Translations under genes and position numbers: made by a program
Source: Lolium rigidum
Taxonomy: Eukaryota; Streptophyta; Magnoliopsida; Poales; Poaceae
Direction of reading: 5' to 3'
Assembly (NCBI RefSeq): GCF_022539505.1
Contig: NC_061514.1
Coordinates: 335,651,090-335,715,089, forward strand
Length of the DNA stretch: 64,000 bases
The notes under the pieces: generated by a model
What the model saw: the letters and a program-made list of their open reading frames with translations, nothing else
Database searches by the model: none
Told to the model about the DNA's origin: nothing
Part shown: positions 54,609 to 64,000 of the stretch, in pieces
Layout: every line of letters starts with the position of its first letter
Numbering within the stretch: the stretch's first letter is position 1

Positions 54609-55174
54609 ATGGGCGACATCAACAACTCCCATGGTGGTGGTGGTGCTTGCTTCTTGGTGCGACCTTCCCGGTCGCGATGTACGTGCTTTTCCTCTCCTAC
54701 CTTGCACTGCTACTTGTACCATGTTCAGATCTGATGCATGTGCTTAGTCTGATGTGTATGGTTAAGTATGCTTGTGCATCTGTAATGTTGCTTTCGGTAA
54801 TTAAACTCACACGGAAATTGCTTAATAATCCAACAATCCAAAAACCTTATGTGCATAGGCAATTTTCACCGTCTGGTTTTGCTGTTGCGCTCAAACCGAG
54901 CCCTTTTACGGGTTCTCATTTCTAGAGATGGCAGAGTAAGACCCTCTTGTGGCTCACTTCTATGGGCGTGCACCGAGTTGCGGAAGGTACTCCCAGAGGT
55001 CCGCTTACTCCTAACGAGGATAAAGCGTTCGGGGATGCCACCGTAATCTTTGTGGGTGCCGTCCTAAGTGTACTTGGAGACAAGTTGGTTGATGCTTATC
55101 TGCACATCCGAAATGGGAAGGAACTGTGAGATGCACTGGACGCTAAGTTTGGTGCTGCCGATGTCGGAGGTGAA
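54609..55174 (+). pseudogene. gag: Copia B gag, 5' part
   Basis: ATG 54609 (MGDINNSHGGGG), with an early frame change (GCTTGCTTCTTGG at about 54645 against GCTGCTGCTGG in copy A). The intron is at the same place (about 54677-54856). A TAG is in frame near 54923 (copy A has AAG), and a TGA occurs near 55127. The gag core then runs up to the E4 insertion after 55174. Confidence 0.8.
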
Positions 55175-56769
55175 TGATACGTCTCCGACGTATCGATAAT
55201 TTCTTATGTTCCATTCCACATTATTGATGATATCTACATGTTTTATACACATTATATGTCATATTTATGCATTTTCCGGCACTAACCTATTAACGAGATG
55301 CCGAAGAGCCGATTCTTTGTTTTACGCTATTTTTGGTTTCAGAAATCCTAGTAAAGAAATATTCTCGGAATTGGACGAAATCAACGCCCGGGGTCCTATT
55401 TTTGCACGAAGCTTCCGGAAGACCGGAGGGAGACGAAGTGGGGCCACGAGGCGACGACACGCTAGGGCGGCGCGGCCCGAGTGCTGGCCGCGCGGCCTCG
55501 TTGTGTCGCCACCTCGTGTGGCCCCCGACCCGCCCTTCCGCCTACTTAAAGCCTCCGTGACGAAACCCCCGATACCGAGAGCCACGATACGGAAAACCTT
55601 GCGAGACGCCGCCGCCGCCAATCCCATCTCGGGGGATTCGGAGATCACCTCCGGCACCCTGCCGGAGAGGGGATTCATCTCCCGGAGGACTCTTCACCGC
55701 CATGGTCGCCTCCGGAGTGATGAGTGAGTAGTTCACCCCTGGACTATGGGTCCATAGCGAGTAGCTAGATGGTTGTCTTCTCCTCATTGTGCTTCATTGT
55801 TGGATCTTGTGAGCTGCCTAACATGATCAAGATCATCTATCCGTAATTCTATATGTTGTGTTTGTCGGGATCCGATGGATAGAGAATACTATGTTATGTT
55901 GATTATCAATCTATTACCTATGTGTTGTTTATGATCTTGCATGCTCTCCGTTATTAGTAGAGGCTCTGGCCAAGTTTTTGCTCTTAACTCCAAGAGGGAG
56001 TATTTATGCTCGATAGTGGGTTCATGCCTCCATTAAATGCGGGACGAGTGACGTAAAGTTCTAAGGTTGTGGATGTGCTTGTTGCCACTAGGGATAAAAC
56101 ATTGATGCTATGTCTAAGGATGTAGTTATTGATTACATTACGCACCATACTTAATGCAATTGTCTGTTGTTTTGCAACTTAATACTGGAAGGGGTTCGGA
56201 TGATAACCTGAAGGTGGACTTTTTAGGCATAGATGCATGCTGGATAGCGGTCTATGTACTTTGTCGTAATGCCTAATTAAATCTCACAATACTCATCATA
56301 TCATGTATGTGCATGGTCATGCCCTCTCTATTTGTCAATTGCTCGACCTGTAATTTGTTCACCCAACATGCTATTTATCTTATGGGAGAGACACCTCTAG
56401 TGAACTGTGGACCCCGGTCCATTCTTTTACATTGAATACAATCTCTTGCAATACTTGTTCTCATCGTTTTCCGCAAACAATCATCATCCACACTATACAT
56501 GTAATCCTTTGTTACGGAAAGCCGGTGAGATTGACAACCTCATCTGTTTCGTTGGGGCAAAGTACTTTGGTTGTGTTGTGCGGGTTCCACGTTGGCGCGG
56601 AATCCCCGGTGTTGCGCCGCACTACATCCCGCCGCCATCAACCTTCAACGTGCTTCTTGACTCCTACTGGTTCGATTAAACCTTGGTTTCTTATCGAGGG
56701 AAACTTGCTACTGTGCGCATCACACCTTCCTCTTGGGGTTCCCAACGGACGTGTCAACTACACGCATCA
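55175..56769 (+). repeat. E4 5' LTR
   Basis: Starts TGATACGTCTCCGACG and ends GCATCA. Matches 60250-61846, with many small differences that cluster at CTG/CTCG sites. Confidence 0.92.
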
Positions 56770-56779
56770 AGCAAATTTC

Positions 56780-56797
56780 TGGCGCCGTTGCCGGGGA
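56780..56797 (+). other. E4 primer binding site (tRNA-Asp type)
   Basis: TGGCGCCGTTGCCGGGGA, 10 bp after the LTR end; identical to the E2 site. Confidence 0.88.
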
Positions 56798-57006
56798 GAT
56801 CAAGACACGCTGCAAGGGGAGTCTCCACAATCCAATCTCTTTACTTTGTTTTTGTCTTGCTTTATTTTATTTACTACTTTCTTGTTTGCTGCATTATATC
56901 AAAGCACAAAAAAATTAGTTGCTAGCTTTACTTTATTTACTGTCTTGCACTCTATATCAAAAACACAAAAAAATTAGTTACTTATATTTGCTTTACTCAT
57001 TTCAAC

Positions 57007-57653
57007 ATGTTTCCTTTTAATTTTACCGTAAAAGACATACCGGTAGGACGTGGGTCTATAGTTGGAAGAAATAATATAGAAGAATTTTTCAATCATGTTA
57101 GTACCGTGGAAGATTTTGAAGATAGACACTTGGTAGAACTTGCTCCTACTTATGAAATTGCTCGCTGCTTGCTTTAGTTCGCATGTTGCAAACTAAATTT
57201 GTTAATCTCAATCCTATAATCCAACACATGTTTCTTACACTCGGTGATATGGAAGAAGGGGAAAAGAAAGATTTTGTTTTAGAAACCCTTCTTAGAGAAT
57301 TTGGTAGTATAGCAAGAGAGGCTAGAAAGGTCTTTATTAAATATAAGATGCTTGGTTCTTATACCAATTTTGTTAGTATCCTTGAAAAGATGGACATGGA
57401 GAGAGTAAGGTACACTAATAATATTAATGATGGTGGGGAGATCAAAGCACCAATACCATGTAAGCTCCTAGCGATGAATGAAGCGCTAGAAAATAACTAC
57501 GCTTGGCTTGTTCCCGAAAATTTGTTTGATGAGAGTAGCAAGCCCAAGACTAATGAAAAGGGAGCCGCTGAAACTTATGTATCCAATATACTATGCATGG
57601 TTGAGAAAACTCCAAACCCCGCTGAAGATGCATCATCTTTTGATAACACTTGA
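57007..57653 (+). pseudogene. E4 sole ORF, function unknown, one frameshift
   Basis: ATG 57007 opens MFPFNFTVKDIPVGRG and runs to TAG 57175-57177; the frame resumes as a 156-codon ORF from 57183 (MLQTKFVNLNPIIQHMF to a stop after 57650). The protein would be mostly helical and charged (MEEGEKKDFVLETLLREFGS). It is unrelated by eye to the E2 ORF although the elements are relatives. A role in packaging or Gag contact is possible but not shown. Confidence 0.6.
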
Positions 57654-60229
57654 TATACACTTTCGCGCCTAGGCGAAAGGCGTTAAAGAAAGCGCTTATG
57701 GGAGACAACCCATGTTTTTACTACGGTATTTTTGTTTTATATTTGAGTCTTGGAAGTTGTTTACTACTGTAGCAACCTCTACTTATCTTAGTTTTGTGCT
57801 TTGTTGTGCCAAGTAAAGTCTTTGATAGTAAGGTTCATACTAGATTTGGATTACTTGCGCGATTACAGATTTCTTTGCTGTCACGAATTTCGACCTGCCT
57901 CTCTGTAGTTAGCTCAGAAAAATATGCCAATTTACGTGCGTGATCCTCAGATATGTACGCAACTTTCATTCAATTTGGGCATTTTCATTTGAGCAATTCT
58001 GGTGCCATTTTAAAATTCGTCTTTACGAACTGTTCTGTTTTGACAGATTCTGCCTTTTATTTCGCATTGCCTCTTTTGCTATGTTGGATGAATTTCTTTG
58101 ATCCATTAATGTCCAGTAGCTTTATGCAATGTCCAGAAGTGTTAAGAATGATTATGTCACCTCTGAACATGTTAATTTTTATTATGCACTAACCCTCTAA
58201 TGAGTTGTTTCGAGTTTGGTGTGGAGGAAGTTTTCAAGGATCAAGAGAGGAGAATGATGCAATATGATCAAGGAGAGTGAAAGCTCTAAGCTTGGGGATG
58301 CCCCGGTGGTTCGCCCCTGCATATATTAAGAAGACTCAAGCGTCTAAGCTTGGGGATGCCCAAGGCATCCCCTTCTTCATCGACAACATTATCGGGTTCC
58401 TCCCCTGAAACTATATTTTTATTCCATCACATCTTATGTGCTTTGCTTGGAGCGTCGGTTTGTTTTTTGTTTTTTGTTTTGTTTGAATAAAATAGATCCT
58501 AGCATTCATTGTGTGGGAGAGAGACACGCTCCCTTGTTGCATATGGACAAATATGTCCTTAGGCTTTACTCATAGTATTCATGGCGAAGGTTGAATCTTC
58601 TTCGTTAAATTGTTATATGGTTGGAATCGGGAAATGCTACATGTAGTAATTCTAAAATGTCTTGAATAATTTGATACTTGGCAATTGTTGTGCTCATGTT
58701 TAAGCTCTTGCATCATATACTTTGCACCCATTAATGAAGAAACAGATAGAGCTTGCTAAAATTTGGTTTGCATATTTGGTCTCTCTAAAGTCTAGATAAT
58801 TTCTAGTATTGAGTTTTGAACAACAAGGAAGACGGTGTAGAGTCTTATAATATTTACAATATGTCTTTTATGTGAGTTTTGCTGCACCGGTTCATCCTTG
58901 TGTTTGTTTCAAATAACCTTGCTAGCCTAAACCTTGTATCGAGAGGGAATACTTCTCATGCATCCAAAATCCTTGAGCCAACCACTATGCCATTTGTGTC
59001 CACCATACCTACCTACTACATGGTATTTCTCCGCCATTCCAAAGTAAATTGCTTGAGTGCTACCTTTAAAATTTCCATCATTCGCCTTTACAATATATAG
59101 CTCATGGGACAAAATAGCCTTAAAAACTATTGTGGTATTGAATATGTACTTATGCACTTTATCTCTTATTAAGTTGCTTGTTGTGCGATAACCATGTTTT
59201 CTGGGGACGCCATCAACTACTCTTTGTTGAATATCATGTGAGTTGCTATGCATGTCCGTCTTGTCCGAAGTAAGAGAGATCTACCACTTTAATGGTTAGA
59301 GCATGCATATTGTTAGAGAAGAACATTGGGCCGCTAACTAAAGCCATGAATCATGGTGGAAGTTTCAGTTTTGGACATATATCCTCAATCTCATATGAGA
59401 ACATTAATTGTTGCTACATGCTTATGCATTAAAGAGGAGTCCATTATCTGTTGTCCATGTTGTCCCGGTATGGATGTCTAAGTTGAGAATAATCAAAAGC
59501 GAGAAATCCAAAATGCGAGCTTTCTCCTTAGACCTTTGTACAGGCGGCATGGAGGTACCCCTTTGTGACACTTGGTTAAAACATGTGTATTGCGATGATC
59601 CGGTAGTCCAAGCTAATTAGGACAAGGTGCGGGCACTATTAGTATACTATGCATGAGGCTTGCAACTTGTAAGATATAATTTACATGATACATGTGCTTT
59701 ATTACTACCGTTGACAAAATTGTTTCATGTTTTCAAAATAAAAGCTCTAGCACAAATATAGCAATCGATGCTTTCCTCTTTGAAGGACCATTCTTTTACT
59801 TTTATGTTGAGTCGGTTCACCTATTTCTCTCCACCTCAAAAAGCAAACACTTGTGTGAACTCGTGCATTGATTCCTACATACTTGCATATTGCATTTGTT
59901 ATATTACTCTATGTTGACAATATCCATGAGATATACATGTTATAAGTTGAAAGCAACCGCTGAAACTTAATCTTCCTTTGTGTTGCTTCAATACCTTTAC
60001 TTTGATTTATTGCTTTATGAGTTAACTCTTATGCAAGACTTATTGATGCTTGTCTTGAAGTGCTATTCATGAAAAGTCTTTGCTTTATGATTCAGCTTGT
60101 TTACTCATGTCATTACCATTGTTTTGATCGCTGCATTCATTACATATGCTTACAATAGTATGATCAAGATTATGATGGCATGTCACTCCGTAAATTATCT
60201 TTGTTATCGTTTACTCGCTCGGACGAGCA
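57654..60229 (+). other. E4 internal region, noncoding
   Basis: AT-rich with no credible ORF; inverted counterparts exist in E2 (25149-27029 and 8463-9167). Contains two AAGCTTGGGGATGCC-type motifs near 58290 and 58348. Confidence 0.65.
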
Positions 60230-60249
60230 GGAACTAAGCTTGGGGATGC
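60230..60249 (+). other. E4 polypurine tract
   Basis: GGAACTAAGCTTGGGGATGC directly before the 3' LTR; same as E2. Confidence 0.75.
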
Positions 60250-61846
60250 TGATACGTCTCCGACGTATCGATAATTTTTTATGTTCCATGCCACATTATT
60301 GATGATATCTACATGTTTTATATACATTATATGTCGTATTTATGCATTTTCCGGAACTAACCTATTAACGAGATGCCGAAGAGCCGATTCTTCGTTTTAC
60401 GCTGTTTTTGGTTTCAGAAATCCTAGTAAAGAAATATTCTCGGAATTGGACGAAATCAATGCCCAGGGTCCTATTTTTGCACGAAGCTTCCAGAAGACCG
60501 GAGGGGAGACGAAGTGGGGCCACGAGGCGACGACACGCTAGGGCGGCGCGGCCCAGGTGCTGGCCGCGCGGCCCCGTTGTGTCGCCACCTCGTGTGGCCC
60601 CCGACCTGCCCTTCCGCCTACTTAAAGCCTCCGTGACGAAACCCCCGACACCGAGAGCCACGATACGGAAAACCTTGCCGAGACGCCGCCGCCGCCAATC
60701 CCATCTCGGGGGATTACGGAGATCACCTCCGGCACCTCGCCGGAGAGGGGATTCATCTCCCGGAGGACTCTTCACCGCCATGGTCGCCTCCAAAGTGATG
60801 AGTGAGTAGTTCACCCCTGGACTATGGGTCCATAGCAGTAGCTAGATGGTTGTCTTCTCCTCATTGTGCTTCATTGTCGGATCTTGTGAGCTGCCTAACA
60901 TGATCAAGATCATCTATCCGTAATTCTATATGTTGTGTTTGTCGGGATCCGATGGATAGAGAATATTATGTTATGTTGATTATCAATCTATTACCTATGT
61001 GTTGTTTATGATCTTGCATGCTCTCCGTTATTAGTAGAGGCTCTGGCCAAGTTTTTGCTCTTAACTCCAAGAGGGAGTATTTATGCTCGATAGTGGGTTC
61101 ATGCCTCCATTAAATCTGGGACAGTGACAGAAAGTTCTAAGGTTGTGGATGTGCTGTTGCCAATAGGGATAAAACATTGATGCTATGTCTAAGGATGTAG
61201 TTATTGATTACATTACGCACCATACTTAATGCAATTGTCTGTTGTTTTGCAACTTAATACTTGGAAGGGGTTCGGATGATAACTCGAAGGTGGACTTTTT
61301 AGGCATAGATGCATGTCTGGATAGCGGTCTATGTACTTTGTCGTAATGCCCAATTAAATCTCACAATACTCATCATATCATGTATGTGCATGGTCATGCC
61401 CTCTCTATTTGTCAATTGCCCGACTGTAATTTGTTCACCCAACATGCTATTTATCTTATGGGAGAGACACCTCTAGTGAACTGTGGACCCCGGTCCATTA
61501 TTTTACATTGAATACAATCTACTGCAATACTTGTTCTACTGTTTTCTCGCAAACAATCATCATCCACACTATACATCTAATCCTTTGTTACAGCAAGCCG
61601 GTGAGATTGACAACCTCATCTGTTTCGTTGGGGCAAAGTACTTTGGTTGTGTTGTGCAGGTTCCACGTTGGCGCCGGAATCCCTGGTGTTGCGCCGCACT
61701 ACATCCCGCCGCCATCAACCTTCAACGTGCTTCTTGACTCCTACTGGTTCGATTAAACCTTGGTTTCTTACTGAGGGAAACTTGCTACTGTGTGCATCAC
61801 ACCTTCCTCTTGGGGTTCCCAACGGACGTGTCAACTACACTCATCA
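60250..61846 (+). repeat. E4 3' LTR
   Basis: Pairs with 55175-56769; ends ACTCATCA, followed by the GTGAA duplication and the resumed copia gag. Confidence 0.93.
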
Positions 61847-61851
61847 GTGAA

Positions 61852-62400
61852 CTGTATGCTATGGAGCAGTTCAATGACTACAGAATGGTTGAGAACCGAT
61901 CTGTAGTAGAACAGGCTCATGAGATACAGATCATGGCAAAGGAACTTGAGCTCCTCAAGTGTGTGCTACCGGACAAGTTTGTCGCGGGATGCATTATCGC
62001 TAAGCTTCCCCCTTCATGGAGGAACTTTGCCACTTCCACGAAACATCGGAGGCATGAGTTTTCTCGTTGAGAATATCATGGGCTCTCCGGATGTTGAGGA
62101 GAAGGCGAGGGCAAAAGACAAACACACTCTGGAGGAACCGATGGACGTTCTGCTGCCAATATGGTGCGGAAAAATGCCCACAAGTCCAAGGGAAAGAACA
62201 AGGGAGTCTCCCGGACTACCAACTTCAAGAAGAAGGGGAAAACGGAGAAGAAAGACCCTTGCTTGGGTGTGTGGCGAGACGGGCCATTGGGCCAATCGTT
62301 GTCCACAATGCAAAGGAAAGAAATGTCGAGCCTGGACGGAACTCAAATTCTGTCGAGCATGGTCATTGGCAACACGAGAGGAAGGAACTACGGGGTATGG
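61852..62400 (+). pseudogene. gag: Copia B gag, 3' part
   Basis: Resumes in frame after the duplication (YAMEQFNDYRMVENRSVVEQ, KELELLKCVLPDKFVAG, LPPSWRNFATSTKHRRHEFS). The frame shifts at about 62063 at CTCG, then the basic region and a zinc knuckle (CGETGHWANRC) follow in other frames. Better preserved than copy A around LPPSWRNF. Confidence 0.8.
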
Positions 62401-62530
62401 TAATATGTTACATGCTTGTTCTTTCGGTGTTTCAGCCCACGGAATGGTGGGTTGATACGGGTGCCAATGTTCATGTGTGTGCTCGACATCTCCATGTTTA
62501 CCTCTTATCGGGCCCGAGGTTCCTCGAGTA
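62401..62530 (+). pseudogene. pol: Copia B protease
   Basis: WWVDTGANVHVCA at about 62445 holds the DTG active site. The frame shifts shortly after at GCTCGACATC (copy A has GCCGACATC) and back near 62525. Confidence 0.75.
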
Positions 62531-64000
62531 ATGATGGGGAATGGGTTACATGCTACTGTTCGTGGTGTTGGCACGGTAGATCTGAAGTTTACTTCGGGAA
62601 AGATCGTGCAACTGAAGAACGTGCTGCATGTCCCTTCTATCAAGAAAAATCTCGTTAGTGGCTCCCGTCTTATGAAAGATGGGTTTAAGTTAGTGTTTGA
62701 GTCCAATAAAGTTGTACTGTCTAAGTATGGAACTTTTGTTGGAAAGGGATATGAATGTGAGGGAATATTTCGCTTCTCTCTAGAAGACTTCTGTGATAAT
62801 GTTGTGAACCATGTAAGCACTAGTGTTAATGAAACTAATGTTTGGCATTCACGACTTTTTCATGTTAATTTCGGTTGTATGACGCGGCTTGCTAATATGA
62901 GTTTAATTCCGAAATTCACCTTTGTCAAAGGCTCTAAGTGCCATGCTTGTGTGCAAGCAAAGCAGCCTCGCAAGTCTCACAAGCCTGCGAAGGAAAGAAA
63001 CTTGGCACCACTAGAGCTCGTGCATTCAGATCTATGTGAGATGAATGGTGAGTTCACAAGAGGTGGAAAGAAATATTTCATGACTTTGATCGATGATTCC
63101 ACTAGGTATTGTTATGTGTATCTCCTGAAATCTAAAGATGAGGCTCTTGATTTCTTTAAAATCTATAAGGCTGAAGTTGAGAATCAACTTGAAAGAAAGA
63201 TAAAAAGGGTTCGGTCCGATCGTGGTGGAGAGTACTTTTCTAATGAGTTCAATTTATTCTGTGCGGAACATGGTATAATCCATGAGAGTACGCCTCCCAA
63301 TTCCCCACAATCTAATGGGATTGCGGAAAGGAAAAACCGTACTCTAACAGATTTGGTTAACGCCATGTTAGATGTTTCGGGTTTATCCAAGGAATGGTGG
63401 GGGGAGGCTATATTGACTTCGTGTCATGTCCTAAACCGTGTTCCAATCAAGAATAAAGAGATTACCCCTTATGAGGAATGGGAAAATAAAAGACCAATAC
63501 TCTCCTACCTACGAACTTGGGGCTGTTTGGCAAAAGTGAATTTGCCAATCACCAAAAGGCGAAAGCTTGGACCAAAAACCGTGGACTGTGTCTTTCTTGG
63601 CTATGCTTCCCATAGCATTGCTTATAGATTTCTTGTGGTGAAATCTGGAGTGGACGACATGAATGTTGGCACCATCTTTGAATCAAGAGATGCTACATTC
63701 TTTGAGGATATATTCCCTATGAGAGATATGCATGGCATGTCTAGTTGGGAATCTGATCCAATACATGAAACTCCTATGGAGTCTGATGAGGAATCTGATG
63801 ATGAGAGTTTAGATTCTGATGAAGATGACAATGAAGCTCCCACAAGGAGTAAGAGACAAAGGACTGCAAAGTCTTTTGGTAATGATTTCATTGTGTATCT
63901 TGTGGATGATACTCCCACTACCATTTCGAAGCTCTCGCATCTCCCGATGCGGACTATCGGAAGGAAGCGGTTCAAAGCGAGATGGATTCCATCTTGGCTA
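62531..64000 (+). pseudogene. pol: Copia B integrase and start of RT, open to the window end
   Basis: From 62531 (MMGNGLHATVRGVGTVDL) the frame is open to the end, about 490 codons. It contains the GAG-pre-integrase His/Cys region (WHSRLFHVNFGC, CHACVQAKQ) and the integrase core with all three acidic motifs (LVHSDLCEMNG, VRSDRGGEYFS, GIAERKNRTLTDLV). Then come KEWWGEAILTSCHVLNRVP, the C-terminal domain (GPKTVDCVFLGYASHS), and an acidic linker (DSDEDDNEAP). A 1-nt loss near 63928 (TCGAAG against TCGGAAG in copy A) takes the RT start out of frame. Unlike copy A, the integrase itself is intact. Confidence 0.85.

Larger units (their letters stand above)
55175..61846 (+). mobile_element. E4: non-autonomous Athila-type LTR retrotransposon inserted in copia B gag
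   Basis: LTRs of 1595 and 1597 bp (TGATACGTCTCC to CATCA), 5-bp duplication GTGAA (55170-55174, 61847-61851), tRNA-Asp primer site and purine tract as in E2. Internal region 3.48 kb with one small broken ORF; no gag-pol. Same family group as E2: the first 250 bp of the LTRs and much of the internal region are alike. Confidence 0.92.
53905..64000 (+). mobile_element. Copia B: second Ty1/copia copy, split by E4, runs off the window
   Basis: Collinear with copia A: LTR, gag to 55169, then E4 with the duplication GTGAA, then gag continued from 61852 and pol to the window end. Overall identity to copia A is high by eye. Confidence 0.85.

Noticed and set aside
55206..55787. ORFs of 75-173 codons in E4 LTRs (also 60281-60814)
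   Set aside because: Inside LTRs and not maintained between the two copies.
56780..56797. tRNA-like sequence matching tRNA-Asp 3' end
   Set aside because: Only the 18-bp primer site is present, without cloverleaf or anticodon; not a tRNA gene. The same holds for the tRNA-Met sites at 1623 and 20848.
1..64000. Bacterial-type systems: CRISPR arrays, operons, toxin-antitoxin pairs, riboswitches
   Set aside because: No spaced repeat arrays or clustered compact genes; everything fits plant transposons and split genes.

Overview
The window looks like nuclear DNA of a grass, most likely a pooid (Triticeae or a close relative). The evidence is plant LTR-retrotransposon structure, L1-like LINEs, a CACTA element, a Stowaway MITE, and split host genes with GT-AG introns. 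The species call rests on general familiarity with the repeats, not on a search. About 95% of the window is transposable element; only two host-gene loci are visible.

Left half (1 to about 31200): a stack of nested insertions. The outermost element, E1, is a Ty3/gypsy chromovirus on the + strand with an extra ORF before gag. Its integrase is split at 6989/29413 by E2 (6990-29412, minus strand, TSD AGTAC), a non-autonomous element with a tRNA-Asp-type primer site. E2 is split by E3 (9168-25143, minus strand, TSD CCTGT), a second chromovirus with 4.28-kb LTRs, an intact 966-codon pol stretch and its own extra ORF. E3 carries a CACTA element (18531-19779, TSD TAC) and a GGGCC-rich insert (16958-17289). 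The removal order is therefore CACTA and GC insert, then E3, E2, E1.

Middle (about 31200-48497): host remnants. Degenerate NPF/POT-type transporter exon fragments occur at 31594-33514, one interrupted by a Stowaway MITE. A UPF0114-family gene lies on the minus strand (exons at 34284-35277 and 48080-48244). Its first intron was about 0.1 kb and is now 12.8 kb, because LINE 1 (TSD AGGGGCACC) landed 6-7 bp from the splice donor and was itself hit by LINE 2 (TSD CATGAAGGCAATT). The copy lacks an in-frame ATG and looks 5'-truncated.

Right (48498-64000): two Ty1/copia copies in tandem share the LTR at 53905. Copy A is complete but mutated. Copy B is split in gag by E4 (55175-61846, TSD GTGAA), a relative of E2 on the + strand, and runs off the window with a long open integrase frame.

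I found no non-transposon operon, defence system, RNA gene or CRISPR array. The most original signals are: a diverged but apparently homologous extra protein encoded before gag in both chromoviruses; the LINE-expanded intron; an in-frame 180-nt gag intron in the copia elements; and a recurrent CTG versus CTCG/TCG disagreement between repeat copies that may be a sequencing artefact behind some of the frameshifts.
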